A stretch of DNA of 49,636 nucleotides from Albibeggiatoa sp964388965 (GCA_964388965.1 CAYMCP010000016.1:1-49636), one strand, 5' to 3'. Shown: positions 35,181 to 44,873, counted from the stretch's first letter. Notes: generated by a model not told the origin, from the sequence alone. Translations and numbers: made by a program.

Positions 35181-36902
35181 TTAGTAACTAGTGTAACGGT
35201 AATGGATTTCAATATCGTGACGAGTTAAAACACCACGAATGTTTTTAAGCGATTTTTTATCGTAATTATCAATAATATATAAAGCTTCACAAGCAGTTTT
35301 ATCCAGTTCTTCTAATGCTTCTTGCAAAGTCGCTTGTGAATAAATTGGCATTATTTGCAGACGTTGCGCAGGCATTTCAATCAAGTTAAATTGTTCTTCG
35401 CTGTGTTGTAGATAGTGCGCTAAATCAGATGCACGTAGCAAATGACTACCACCTCTTGAATCATGCGTTATTATCCACAACGGATTACGTTTTAATGCTT
35501 CGACAACTTCAGCTTCATAGGTTTCACAGGACAATACAACAAATTGTGATTCCATCGCGTGAGTCACGCCAATGCGTCGTAGCGATTGTGAAATCGGATC
35601 AGTACGATAATCTAGTCCGCGTGCACGCATCAACTCAATAAATACCGATTGTTTACGCCAAGGTGAACTGCCCGTAATCAAATGCGCGCTAATAATGACC
35701 ACCATACTTGGCAAAATTAAACTAGGATTATATGTAAATTCTAATAATGCAGTTAATGCAGCTAATGGTGCTTGTAACACTGCTCCCATCATCGCACCCA
35801 TGCCTAGCATTGCATATAGCATATATTCTGTTTTAGCCAATGGTAAAAATTCAGAAATTAAAATGCCCATTGCACCACCCGCCATTGCGCCGATAAATAA
35901 AATCGGTCCGATTAGCCCGCCGGGTAAACTTAAACCAAGACAAATTGGTGTGATTAATAATTTTGCAATTGTTATGATTAATAACGTATTTAAAACCAGC
36001 TCACCCATTAATGTTGCATGTATCGTATCGTAACCCGTTCCCATAATTTGAGGCACCCACAAACTAACAATACCTATTAATAAACCGGCTATGGTGGTGC
36101 GCTGCCATATTTCAAAACGTGGCGCGACATGTTTGGTTACGGTTTCTAAGATGCTAATAAATATCGTTGCGATAAAACCGATAACTATCCCCATTAGCAT
36201 TAAATAAAATAATTCCGGAATTGGCTCTACAAGCATCATATCGCAGGATAAGTAGAAAGTTTGATCCGCTTGGGTAAAATAGCGAGCAACCATCGTTGCG
36301 GTCACGGTAGAAATGATGACAGGCGTAAAATTCGCAACTGAATATTCAATCATGACCACTTCCATTGTAAAAATAACTGCTGCTAATGGTGTATTAAACG
36401 AAGCCGCAATGGCTGCACTGACTCCACAGGCAATTAAATTGCGTAAACTATTATTCGGTAATTTTAATCCTTGTCCCAATAAACTACCAACCGCCGCGCC
36501 AAGATGTACAACAGGTCCTTCACGTCCAACCGAGTGTCCAGAAGTAAGACAAATTGCCACCCCTAAAAATTGCAAAATAGCATTACGCAACGGCAAATAG
36601 CCTTGATGGTAAACCAAACGCTCCATGACATGCACAACACCTACAGCACGATTTTCAGGTCTAAAGCTTTGAATCAATAAACCAACGATTAAACCACCAA
36701 CTGTGGCAAGTAAAATGCGAAACAATGGTGATAAACTTTCAAAATTGTCCGCTGCTGTTAGTATGCTTGTTTGTCCCCAATTGACTACTTTATGAAGGGA
36801 TAAAACCACAAAACCCGTCAAAATGCCTATGATGATAGATAAAAATGATAACTGTGGCAGAGCCTCAGAGGCTGCAAGACGAATTCTTAATTTCTGTAAC
36901 AT
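35181..36902 (-). CDS. ClC-family chloride transport protein with C-terminal CBS pair
   Basis: A 573-residue membrane protein with about ten hydrophobic helices, the GREGPVVHLGAAVGS motif carrying the external gating glutamate, and SLPGGLIGPILFIGAMAGG in the second half. From about residue 440, two CBS-like segments form a cytoplasmic tail. The first anion-binding motif (GSGIP in E. coli ClcA) is replaced by AVGVVHV. The internal proton glutamate position reads TMEVVM, with Val where transporters have Glu, as in ClC channels. It may therefore be a channel-like or uncoupled form. The start is an ATG at 36902. Confidence 0.93.
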   Translation of the reverse strand: MLQKLRIRLAASEALPQLSFLSIIIGILTGFVVLSLHKVVNWGQTSILTAADNFESLSPLFRILLATVGGLIVGLLIQSFRPENRAVGVVHVMERLVYHQGYLPLRNAILQFLGVAICLTSGHSVGREGPVVHLGAAVGSLLGQGLKLPNNSLRNLIACGVSAAIAASFNTPLAAVIFTMEVVMIEYSVANFTPVIISTVTATMVARYFTQADQTFYLSCDMMLVEPIPELFYLMLMGIVIGFIATIFISILETVTKHVAPRFEIWQRTTIAGLLIGIVSLWVPQIMGTGYDTIHATLMGELVLNTLLIITIAKLLITPICLGLSLPGGLIGPILFIGAMAGGAMGILISEFLPLAKTEYMLYAMLGMGAMMGAVLQAPLAALTALLEFTYNPSLILPSMVVIISAHLITGSSPWRKQSVFIELMRARGLDYRTDPISQSLRRIGVTHAMESQFVVLSCETYEAEVVEALKRNPLWIITHDSRGGSHLLRASDLAHYLQHSEEQFNLIEMPAQRLQIMPIYSQATLQEALEELDKTACEALYIIDNYDKKSLKNIRGVLTRHDIEIHYRYTSY

Positions 36903-36969
36903 TATAGATTTAATTATTTTAAAATTGGGGAAGAATTGTGCTTTATTAAGAAAATTTGCCTAAAAAATG

Positions 36970-37698
36970 TTACCAGTCAATACGCTGTTTATCACGGAAA
37001 AAACCACCACTAATGTTATCTTCCACAAGTGTTGCTAACCATACGATACCCTCTGCACCTTGCTGTACATCGCGGTCAGCCTGCGAGCCGCCCATATCGG
37101 TGCGTACCCAACCCGGACAAACGGAATTAATTAATACATTGTCAGTTTTCGTTAATTTTAATTCTGCGGCAAATGCACGTGTCACTGCGTTCAAAGCGGT
37201 TTTGGAAGTACGATAGCCCGGACAACAACCGTCCATATCACTCAACTGTCCCATTCCACTGGAAACATTCACCACACGTCCATAATTTTGCTCAATCATC
37301 ATCGGGATGAAAACTTGACATAAACGCAACGGCGCGTACAAATTAGTTTCCATTGCTTCGCGTACTTTATCTATACCCACATTAAATATACTACTACTCG
37401 CCCCACCAGCCTCAGAAGCACTGCCTGCGACATCTGGAAAAATACCAGCATTATTGACTAAAATATCTAAACGTCCATATTGTTGTTGCACCCAAGCTTT
37501 TGTATCTAAAATACTTTTTTCATCAGTCACATCCAATTGACGAAATACAATATTATCCATCGCTAATTTATCTACAGCCGCTTGACCCTTTAGCGTGTCA
37601 CGACTGGTTAAGATAACTTGAATATTTTGTTGTGCGAGTTGCCGACAGATTTCTAATCCTATGCCACGATTCGCACCGGTTATTAAAGCGACTTTCAT
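36970..37698 (-). CDS. SDR-family oxidoreductase
   Basis: A classical short-chain dehydrogenase/reductase of 242 residues using NAD(P)H. It has TGANRGIGLEICRQL for nucleotide binding, the VNNAGIF active-site strand, Ser in VNVSSGMGQ, and Tyr-Lys in YRTSKTALN. The Arg in SRDTLKG suggests NADPH preference. It resembles carbonyl-reductase-like SDRs that act on small aldehydes and ketones; the substrate is not predictable. The start overlaps the stop of the macrodomain gene by four bases (ATGA). Confidence 0.9.
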   Translation of the reverse strand: MKVALITGANRGIGLEICRQLAQQNIQVILTSRDTLKGQAAVDKLAMDNIVFRQLDVTDEKSILDTKAWVQQQYGRLDILVNNAGIFPDVAGSASEAGGASSSIFNVGIDKVREAMETNLYAPLRLCQVFIPMMIEQNYGRVVNVSSGMGQLSDMDGCCPGYRTSKTALNAVTRAFAAELKLTKTDNVLINSVCPGWVRTDMGGSQADRDVQQGAEGIVWLATLVEDNISGGFFRDKQRIDW

Positions 37699-38267
37699 TG
37701 TTTATTTACCTCATTTTTCAAATCTACTATTTTGTAATATTCGGCGGGCGCAAACATCGCAGTATTAAGCGCAATTTGATAAGTACGAAAAATATCCTCA
37801 TTAAATGCAACGAAAGTGACGCGCTCTATACCTTGACGTTCGGTGATAAATTCATAAGTCGTTTTGACTGCAATTTTTACCGCCGCCACGATTGGATAAC
37901 CATATACGCCGCAACTAATGGCTGGAAAAGCAATGGTTTTAATTTGATTATCCAACGCAACTTGCAAACTATTTTTATAACAATTAGCTAAGGTTTCAGC
38001 TTCGTTATCCACGCCGCCGCGCCAAATGGGACCTACAGTGTGAATAATATATTTTGCTGGTAAATTATAACCTTTGGTAATTTTAGCCATCCCAGTCGGA
38101 CAACCACCTAAAGTACGACATGCAGCTTTCAATTCGGCACCCGCCACACGATGAATGGCACCATCAACACCTCCTCCTCCCATTAAACCTTCATTAGCTG
38201 CATTAACGATAGCATCTACTTCTAGTAAGGTTATATCTGTTTGTAGCACGTCAACTTTAGTTTTCAT
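37695..38267 (-). CDS. Macrodomain protein, O-acetyl-ADP-ribose deacetylase-like
   Basis: A 190-residue macrodomain of the YmdB/MacroD type, expected to hydrolyse O-acetyl-ADP-ribose or ADP-ribose esters. The diagnostic stretches are DAIVNAANEGLMGGGGVDGAIHRVAG, CPTGMAKITKGYNLPAKYIIHTVGP and FPAISCGVYGYP. Length is normal. It is upstream of and overlaps the SDR gene, so the two are co-translated. An ADP-ribose/NAD(P)H link between them is possible, but unproven. Confidence 0.94.
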   Translation of the reverse strand: MKTKVDVLQTDITLLEVDAIVNAANEGLMGGGGVDGAIHRVAGAELKAACRTLGGCPTGMAKITKGYNLPAKYIIHTVGPIWRGGVDNEAETLANCYKNSLQVALDNQIKTIAFPAISCGVYGYPIVAAVKIAVKTTYEFITERQGIERVTFVAFNEDIFRTYQIALNTAMFAPAEYYKIVDLKNEVNKQ

Positions 38268-38736
38268 CGTTTTTTGAGTTAAAATGATTTGGTGTTATTA
38301 GATATAAATAATGTAGCAGAAAGTCATTACAATATCGAGAGAAATTATTACAAACTTACAAATTATGTTTTAATCGCCCAATTTTATTATTCTCAATATT
38401 AAATCGGAATTTAGAAAAAACCGCTTTATACCGCTTACAAAACAAATTTTGGGTTTTGAAATCAATTAATCCATTCCTAAAATTCATTTATAACTTGCTA
38501 TATCCTTAGTTTATTTACGCAACTAACTATTTTTATATGTGTTTTTACAATAATCAAATTTTATACAAAACATAAACTTAAACTTAGTTGTATATTTAGA
38601 CTAATAATTTTTGAAAAAAAACTGTCAAAAAGGGCTGTACATTGAAATAAGTTTGTCATATATTTGTTGCACTGCAACGTAAATAGAACTTATCAAAATA
38701 ATTATCAAAATTAATAAATGATTTGAGGGACTCAAC
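38268..38736. other. Intergenic leader region of aceB
   Basis: A 469-base AT-rich gap between the divergent macrodomain and aceB genes. Apart from the palindrome at 38666-38678 I see no structured RNA or small gene. The promoters for both directions must lie here. Confidence 0.4.
38666..38678. promoter_or_regulatory. Palindromic operator candidate upstream of aceB
   Basis: GTTGCACTGCAAC is a perfect palindrome around one central base, 58 bases before the aceB ATG. The TTGCA/TGCAA halves resemble sites of acetate/fatty-acid-responsive regulators (RamB/ScfR-type TTTGCAAA sites), which control glyoxylate-shunt genes in other bacteria. The regulator here is inferred, not known. Confidence 0.4.
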
Positions 38737-40329
38737 ATGGCAACATCTCTGAATATATGCGGTGAAATTAAGCCTGAATACAAAGATATTTTGACGGATG
38801 AGGCATTGAGTTTTGTAGAGAGCATTACTCGCAAATTCATGACTCGTCGTGATGAACTACTAGCGCATCGAGAATTACGTCAAAAACAATTAGATTCTGG
38901 CGTGGTGCCAGATTTTTTACCTGAAACCAAACATATCCGTGAAAGTGATTGGACTGTTGGCGAAACGCCTGCGGATTTGCAAGACCGCCGCGTCGAAATT
39001 ACAGGACCTGTTGAGCGTAAAATGATTATTAACGCTTTGAATTCTGGCGCAAAAGTATTTATGGCAGATTTTGAAGACGCAAGTAGTCCTACATGGGAAT
39101 TAATGCTTGAAGGACAGATCAATTTACGTGACGCGATTAATCGTACTATCGAATATACCAGCCCTGAAGGTAAAGAATATAAATTGGATGAAAAAGTAGC
39201 GACTTTGTTGGTACGTCCACGCGGTTGGCATTTGCCGGAAAAACATCTGTTATTAGACAATAAAGCCATTCCGGGCGCATTTTTCGATTTTGGTTTGTAT
39301 TTGTTTCATAATGCAAAGAATTTACTAGCAAAAAATACAGGTCCTTATTTCTATTTACCTAAAATGGAAAGCCATTTAGAAGTGCGATTATGGAATGATG
39401 TATTTAATTTTGCACAGGATGAATTGGGTTTAAAACGCGGCACAATTAAAGCGACAATTCTGATCGAAACGATTTTAGCATCATTTGAAATGGACGAGTT
39501 TTTATATGAATTAAAAGATCATTGTGTTGGTCTAAATTGTGGGCGTTGGGATTATATTTTTAGTTATATTAAGCGTTTTCATAAAAATCCGGATTATATG
39601 TTACCTGATCGCAGTCAAGTAACGATGGACAAAGGTTTTTTAAATGCGTATTCGCTACTGGTTATCAAAACTTGTCATCGTCGTGGTGCGCACGCTATGG
39701 GTGGAATGGCAGCGCAAATTCCCATTAAATCAGACCCCGTGGCGAATGAGGCTGCATTAGCAAAAGTGCGCGCAGACAAGGAGCGTGAGGCGAAAAATGG
39801 TCATGATGGGACGTGGGTTGCACACCCGGGCTTGGTGCCTATTGCAATGGAGATATTTGATAAGTATATGCCACAGCCAAATCAAAAGCACAATTTACGT
39901 GAAGATGTCAATATTACGGCTGCTGATTTGATTAAAGCTCCTAATATGCCAGCCGACGGTGAAATGACTGAAAATGGTTTGCGTAATAATGTGAGTGTTG
40001 CATTACATTATATGGCTTCATGGTTAAACGGTAATGGTTGTGTACCGATTAATAATTTAATGGAAGATGCGGCGACGGCAGAAATTGCGCGCGCACAGTT
40101 GTGGCAATGGATACATCATCAAGCGATTTTGAACGATGAACGTAAGGTGACAGCAGAATTAGTTAAACAGGTGATTGATGAAGAATTGGATAAGATTCGT
40201 ACCGGCATGGGTACGGAAGTTTATGCAGATAGTCAATACGGTTTAGCCGCTAAGTTGATGGAACAAATTACTATGCAGGATGAATTTGCGGAGTTTTTAA
40301 CCTCAGTGGCTTATGAACATATCGCTTAA
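38737..40329 (+). CDS. aceB: Malate synthase A
   Basis: Condenses glyoxylate with acetyl-CoA to malate, second step of the glyoxylate shunt. The 530-residue product has the form-A length and motifs: MADFEDASSPTWELMLEGQINL, LLVRPRGWHLPEKH, MEMDEF-like FEMDEFLYEL, LNCGRWDYIFSYIK and the C-terminal cap with NVSVALHYMASWLNGNGCVPI. TTGAGGGAC stands before the ATG as ribosome site. aceA follows 111 bases later on the same strand, so an aceBA operon is likely. Confidence 0.98.
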   Translation: MATSLNICGEIKPEYKDILTDEALSFVESITRKFMTRRDELLAHRELRQKQLDSGVVPDFLPETKHIRESDWTVGETPADLQDRRVEITGPVERKMIINALNSGAKVFMADFEDASSPTWELMLEGQINLRDAINRTIEYTSPEGKEYKLDEKVATLLVRPRGWHLPEKHLLLDNKAIPGAFFDFGLYLFHNAKNLLAKNTGPYFYLPKMESHLEVRLWNDVFNFAQDELGLKRGTIKATILIETILASFEMDEFLYELKDHCVGLNCGRWDYIFSYIKRFHKNPDYMLPDRSQVTMDKGFLNAYSLLVIKTCHRRGAHAMGGMAAQIPIKSDPVANEAALAKVRADKEREAKNGHDGTWVAHPGLVPIAMEIFDKYMPQPNQKHNLREDVNITAADLIKAPNMPADGEMTENGLRNNVSVALHYMASWLNGNGCVPINNLMEDAATAEIARAQLWQWIHHQAILNDERKVTAELVKQVIDEELDKIRTGMGTEVYADSQYGLAAKLMEQITMQDEFAEFLTSVAYEHIA

Positions 40330-40440
40330 ACGCCGCTTAATTATTTAAAATAAGTAGTTTTAATTTCTATTGATGACTAACTGTTTTATTTTTACAGATA
40401 TTTTCAAATAAACTTTAATTAACCGAGAGAAGGTAAGCCA

Positions 40441-41745
40441 ATGAACAGACAAGAAGCAATTGCAGCATTAGAAAAAGACTGGGCAGAAAATCCGCGTTGG
40501 GCAAATGTAAAGCGTGGTTACAGTGCAGAGGATGTAATACGTTTACGTGGTTCCATACAGCCTGAATATACGTTTGCTAAAAATGGCGCGGAAAAACTGT
40601 GGGAAAAAATCAACGGCACAGCTAAAAAAGGCTATGTAAATGCTTTTGGTGCAATTACTGCGGGTCAGGCGATGCAGCAGGCGAAAGCAGGTTTAGAAGC
40701 GGTCTATTTGTCAGGTTGGCAGGTCGCCGCTGATGGTAACACTTCAGAAACGATGTATCCTGATCAATCTTTGTACGCTTATGATTCTGTTCCGACAATG
40801 GTACGTCGTATCAATAATACTTTTAAGCGTGCTGATGAAATTCAGTGGGCTAAGGGTTTAAATCCGGGCGATGAGGGTTTTATTGATTATTTCTTGCCTA
40901 TTGTTGCTGATGCTGAAGCAGGTTTTGGAGGGGTGTTAAATGCTTATGAATTAATGAAAAATATGATCATGGCAGGTAGCGCGGGCGTTCATTTTGAGGA
41001 TCAATTAGCAGCAGTGAAAAAATGTGGTCACATGGGTGGTAAGGTGTTAGTACCAACTCAAGAGGCTATTCAAAAATTGATTGCAGCACGTTTAGCCGCA
41101 GATGTTATGGGTGTGCCCACCATTGTTTTAGCCCGTACCGACGCAGAAGCAGCTAATTTATTAACATCTGATTTTGATCCTAATGATAAACCATTTTGCG
41201 CTGGCGAACGGACTGCAGAGGGTTTTTATCGAGTGAAAAACGGTTTAGAACAGGCAATTAGTCGTGGTATTGCTTACGCACCTTATGCTGATTTGGTTTG
41301 GTGTGAAACGGGTACGCCAGATATTGGTTTTGCGCGTGAATTTGCCCAAGCAGTGCAAGCTGCACATCCTAATCAATTGTTAGCTTATAATTGTTCACCA
41401 TCTTTCAATTGGAAGAAAAATTTATCAGAAAGTCAAATTGCATCCTTCCAAGAGGAATTATCAGCATTGGGGTATAAATATCAATTCATCACGTTGGCAG
41501 GCATCCATTTAATGTGGTACAACACGTTTGATTTTGCTTACAATTATGCGCGCGGCGAAGGGATGAAACATTACACTGAGATGGTTCAAGAACCAGAATT
41601 TGCAGCGCGTGAGCGGGGTTACACTTTTGTATCGCACCAGCAAGAAGTGGGTGCAGGTTACTTTGATGATGTTACAACTGTCATTCAAGGTGGTGCTTCT
41701 TCCGTGACTGCATTAGCCGGTTCTACTGAGGAAGCGCAATTTTAA
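40441..41745 (+). CDS. aceA: Isocitrate lyase
   Basis: Cleaves isocitrate to glyoxylate and succinate, first step of the glyoxylate shunt. The 434-residue product carries the signature KKCGHMGGKVLVPTQE with the catalytic cysteine, the VADAEAGFGG metal site, YNCSPSFNWKKNL and the QQEVGAGYFDDV C-terminus. GAGAGAAGG lies just before the ATG. Second gene of aceBA. A strong intrinsic terminator follows 33 bases after the stop. Confidence 0.98.
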   Translation: MNRQEAIAALEKDWAENPRWANVKRGYSAEDVIRLRGSIQPEYTFAKNGAEKLWEKINGTAKKGYVNAFGAITAGQAMQQAKAGLEAVYLSGWQVAADGNTSETMYPDQSLYAYDSVPTMVRRINNTFKRADEIQWAKGLNPGDEGFIDYFLPIVADAEAGFGGVLNAYELMKNMIMAGSAGVHFEDQLAAVKKCGHMGGKVLVPTQEAIQKLIAARLAADVMGVPTIVLARTDAEAANLLTSDFDPNDKPFCAGERTAEGFYRVKNGLEQAISRGIAYAPYADLVWCETGTPDIGFAREFAQAVQAAHPNQLLAYNCSPSFNWKKNLSESQIASFQEELSALGYKYQFITLAGIHLMWYNTFDFAYNYARGEGMKHYTEMVQEPEFAARERGYTFVSHQQEVGAGYFDDVTTVIQGGASSVTALAGSTEEAQF

Positions 41746-41777
41746 GTAATCTCGTAAAAAGCTGAAAACCTCTCTCC

Positions 41778-41810
41778 AAACCTCATGGCACTTTGCTTTG
41801 AGGTTTTTTT
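41778..41810 (+). terminator. Intrinsic terminator of aceBA
   Basis: AAACCTCA (41778-41785) pairs with TGAGGTTT (41799-41806) and a T-run continues to 41810. Stem, loop and T-tract are in the standard order. Confidence 0.88.
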
Positions 41811-41938
41811 ATCTTGTTCTCTTGTAAAAGCGATTAACTACATTAAAATTCATACACTAGATCAGTGTTGTGAGTTCTTTGAAGGGCTAACTCCCTTGCG
41901 AATCAAAATCTTGCGGCTATTCGGGAATTGTGTCGCTA

Positions 41939-41977
41939 ATATCAAATCCCACAACTTGAATCCTGTCCAATGTGGAG
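41939..41977 (+). repeat. Dispersed repeat family C, copy 2
   Basis: ATATCAAATCCCACAACTTG followed by AATCCTGTCCAATGTGGAG; 29 of the first 36 bases match the block preceding pepP at 19348. Confidence 0.5.
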
Positions 41978-41999
41978 TATTGAGATCGCGCCTTATGGG

Positions 42000-42860
42000 T
42001 TAAGCATCATTTTCAGGGCTAAATAGCATGTAATCAATACTTACTCTATCGCCGGCTATTGGGCGAAATTGCTCATTTGCATAAGCAACATGCTCAGGGT
42101 GATCTCGATAAGAATCAATCACAGCTTCATTAGCAAATCTTATTAACCAACACCAACGATATTTAGCATCAGATTTGACAGATTCACCGCGCCAAGTTAC
42201 ACGAACACCGGGAATATTATCTAAGACTGTCGCCCCTAATTTTGCGGCTTTTTGTGTTTGCTCATCATCAACGCTTGAATTGTAAATAATTAAATGTTCA
42301 ACAGGAGTATAAGGTTTAGATTGTGTTTTTGCATCAATTGCCATACCTTTTGCTTTTAAATCAAGCTGTTCTAGTGATTGAATCACTGCATTTGTCAGCA
42401 TACTATCCAATTGTTGCCAAGTATGTACCGCCCCAATTTGTTTAATAATGACACTCAATTCAACAAAACGATCTATTTCAATAAAATCACCCACATTCTC
42501 TATTTTGACACCGCAGGCGTTTGCAATTTGTGCTATCTGCATTTGCTCATTGCAGTCTGTATCTAAAAATAATGCTTGACATCCTCTGCGTATCGCTGCA
42601 ATTGCTTGTTTTTGATTAAGTATTTTTTTTGCTACGATAGAGGATGTGACTTTTTCTTGTCTTAATTGATCTTCAATAGAAGGCATTAAACCATTTTCGA
42701 TTTCAGCCGCGTCAATAGTTACGATAAAAGGGACATCATATCGTTTTGCCCACGCGATAATGCCTTTTAATACCGACAGTGATTGTACGTTGACAGTAGG
42801 CAATTGATAGTTGTGTTCGGCTGCGTGATTGATAAGATCGGGTAAGTTTAATATTGCCAT
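42000..42860 (-). CDS. Degenerate class II aldolase-like / Dabb domain fusion
   Basis: A 286-residue cytosolic protein of two parts. Residues 1-170 follow the class II fructose-bisphosphate aldolase scaffold: an NLPDLINHAAEHNYQLPTVNV start, LKGIIAWAKRYDVPFIVTID and AIAAIRRGCQALFLDTD. The zinc-binding His-Asp-His motif (LHLDHG in aldolases) is absent and replaced by SSIVAKKI. Residues about 187-280 are a Dabb (stress-responsive alpha/beta-barrel) domain: VEHLIIYNSS, LDNIPGVRVTWRGES, VIDSYRDHPEHVAY. The result may be a binding or regulatory protein. A TTG at 42875 would extend it by five residues; ATG 42860 is preferred, although no clear ribosome site precedes it. Confidence 0.78.
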   Translation of the reverse strand: MAILNLPDLINHAAEHNYQLPTVNVQSLSVLKGIIAWAKRYDVPFIVTIDAAEIENGLMPSIEDQLRQEKVTSSIVAKKILNQKQAIAAIRRGCQALFLDTDCNEQMQIAQIANACGVKIENVGDFIEIDRFVELSVIIKQIGAVHTWQQLDSMLTNAVIQSLEQLDLKAKGMAIDAKTQSKPYTPVEHLIIYNSSVDDEQTQKAAKLGATVLDNIPGVRVTWRGESVKSDAKYRWCWLIRFANEAVIDSYRDHPEHVAYANEQFRPIAGDRVSIDYMLFSPENDA

Positions 42861-42985
42861 AAGTTGAAAATCCAAAGTTAATTTGCATAGAGCTGATTAA
42901 GTATTCTTAAATAAAATGATTGCAAAAATTCATTCAACGCGGCATCTCTAATATTCCAACAGCGCGCGTTGAAAATTCAAAGTTT

Positions 42986-43561
42986 CTAAAAATTATCCAC
43001 ATTGATGATTTTACCAATATCCTGCAATGGACCAAGTGGATTTTTCTTATCCTCAAACTCTAAAACATTCGGTTCTCCCCCCCAAAGCTTATAAATCACG
43101 ACATCACCATTTAATACAATAATTGCGTCAAAACGCCAGCCAGAAGTCATAGTTTTACGGCGAAAATTTAATAAATCTAGTACCGCATTTCCATAACGTT
43201 TACTTTGCAAGTTACTTGGTTTCACTTCATAACCAATACAAGCATCTTTCGCTTCCAAACAAGCACGTACTTGCGGGTGCAAATGTTGTAACTGTACTGC
43301 TTGGTTTGGTACAAAACGTTCTAAAATATCTAAATAAGTGATTAATTTGACATTTGGGGTTTCAAATGGATCAAAACCTAATAATTTTAATTCTTCTCTA
43401 GTCGTCTTTTCTGATACGATTAAGTCAAATGATTTCTTTGCCTCATCAAATGTTTGCCATGGAGATTTAGTTGTTTTTTTGATTTCGGGTAATAAACCCG
43501 CACAACCCGTCATAACTATACTTAAAATGCAGAAAAGAAAAAATGCTCGGTGCTTAGACAT
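42986..43561 (-). CDS. Lipoprotein of unknown function
   Basis: A 191-residue exported lipoprotein. The signal helix ends in the lipobox VMTGC (Cys about 20). Later parts contain FDEAKKSFDLIVSEKTTREELKLLGFDPFETPN, then a cysteine pair (CLEAKDACIGYEV) and a beta-rich C-terminus with IIVLNGDVVIYKLWGGEPNV. The TTREELKLLGFDP pattern recalls the SmpA/OmlA-like outer-membrane lipoprotein class, but I cannot assign it. It is on its own: the neighbours are more than 100 bases away or divergent. Confidence 0.65.
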   Translation of the reverse strand: MSKHRAFFLFCILSIVMTGCAGLLPEIKKTTKSPWQTFDEAKKSFDLIVSEKTTREELKLLGFDPFETPNVKLITYLDILERFVPNQAVQLQHLHPQVRACLEAKDACIGYEVKPSNLQSKRYGNAVLDLLNFRRKTMTSGWRFDAIIVLNGDVVIYKLWGGEPNVLEFEDKKNPLGPLQDIGKIINVDNF

Positions 43562-43832
43562 AATATCAACCCATTGCCAATAATAAGATTTATAACCAGC
43601 TGTTTTAAAATAACTTTAAATAAAAACAGTGATTAATTTGACATTGACCTATTGATAATAATTGAGGACATGATAGCCTGTACAAGAGGTTCTTATACCC
43701 CATAGCTTTATTTTATCAATTTACTTAATGCACGGAGACACGAAAACATAACGTAGAATGTGTACGCCGTGAGTTTCTGTGTAAGGCGAAAGCCATTTGA
43801 TTTGCATTTTACCATAACTAAAGGAGAAACCT

Positions 43833-44828
43833 ATGCTCAAATATATTTTAGGGTTGTCGTTGTTGATTTTAACTGTCACTGGATGCGGTGAAGGTGGGTC
43901 TCCTCCCCCCACTACTGTTACAATAAAATTTTCTCATGTTGTTGCTGAAACGACCCCAAAAGGTATTGGTGCAAATCGTTTTAAGGAATTAGTCGAACAA
44001 CGTCTTGCAGGTCGGGTGAAAGTGGAGGTTTATCCTAATTCACAGTTGTATGACGATAATAAAGTGATGGAAGCATTACTATTGGGTGATGTACAGATTG
44101 CCGCGCCTTCGTTAGCTAAATTTGGTAAATATACCAAAAAGTTACAAGTATTTGATTTGCCTTTTTTGTTTAAAGATTTACAAGCTATTGAGCGGTTTCA
44201 ATTGAGTGAAACAGGACGTGATTTACTCAATTCCATGAATGATACTGGTTATCATGGTTTGGCTTATTGGCACAATGGACTAAAACAATTTTCTGCTAAT
44301 AAATCTCTGCGTGTACCCGAAGACGCTAGAGGCTTAAAATTCCGAATTCAGCAATCTGATGTGTTACAAGCTCAGTTTGAGCAATTAGAAGCCAGTCCGC
44401 AAAAATTGGCATTTGCTGAAGTTTATAATGCGTTACAAACCGGCGTTGTAGATGGTGCTGAAAATCCTTGGGCAAATATTTATTCTAAAAAATTCCATGA
44501 AGTACAGAAATATTTTTCTGAATCCAATCATGGCTATTTGGGTTATATGCTGGTAACCAACGATAAATTTTGGAGCGAATTACCAGATGACATCCGTACT
44601 GAATTGGAAAAAATTATTGCAGAGGTAACGTTGGAGGTAAACGAAGAAGCGTATAAATTATCTATGGAATATCGGCAAAAAGTGATTGATTCTGGTCGAA
44701 CAGAGGTTTTGGCATTAAGCGAGGAAGAGCTAACAAAATGGCGTGAAGCAATGCAACCTGTCTGGGAAAAATTTGCGGACGAAATCGGTCGAGATGTGAT
44801 TGATGCCGCCAAAGCTGCTAATGAATAA
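43833..44828 (+). CDS. TRAP transporter solute-binding lipoprotein, DctP family
   Basis: Periplasmic receptor of a tripartite ATP-independent transporter, usually for C4-dicarboxylates or related acids. The 331-residue product has a lipobox signal (LTVTGC, Cys18) and DctP landmarks: IKFSHVVAETTPKGIGANRFKELVEQR, VYPNSQLYDDNKVMEALLLG, GLKFRIQQSDV with the carboxylate-binding Arg, and FAEVYNALQTGVVDGAENPW. The lipidated form is less common than the soluble one. No DctQ or DctM membrane genes lie within the window. A perfect stem-loop terminator follows. Confidence 0.93.
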   Translation: MLKYILGLSLLILTVTGCGEGGSPPPTTVTIKFSHVVAETTPKGIGANRFKELVEQRLAGRVKVEVYPNSQLYDDNKVMEALLLGDVQIAAPSLAKFGKYTKKLQVFDLPFLFKDLQAIERFQLSETGRDLLNSMNDTGYHGLAYWHNGLKQFSANKSLRVPEDARGLKFRIQQSDVLQAQFEQLEASPQKLAFAEVYNALQTGVVDGAENPWANIYSKKFHEVQKYFSESNHGYLGYMLVTNDKFWSELPDDIRTELEKIIAEVTLEVNEEAYKLSMEYRQKVIDSGRTEVLALSEEELTKWREAMQPVWEKFADEIGRDVIDAAKAANE

Positions 44829-44873
44829 ATTGAATTAGTGCGAATGGAATATCAAGTATTTCGCGGTATCGAC

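Noticed and set aside
41785..42003. 72-codon plus-strand frame after aceA
   Set aside because: It starts inside the aceBA terminator and runs into a repeat; no ribosome site.
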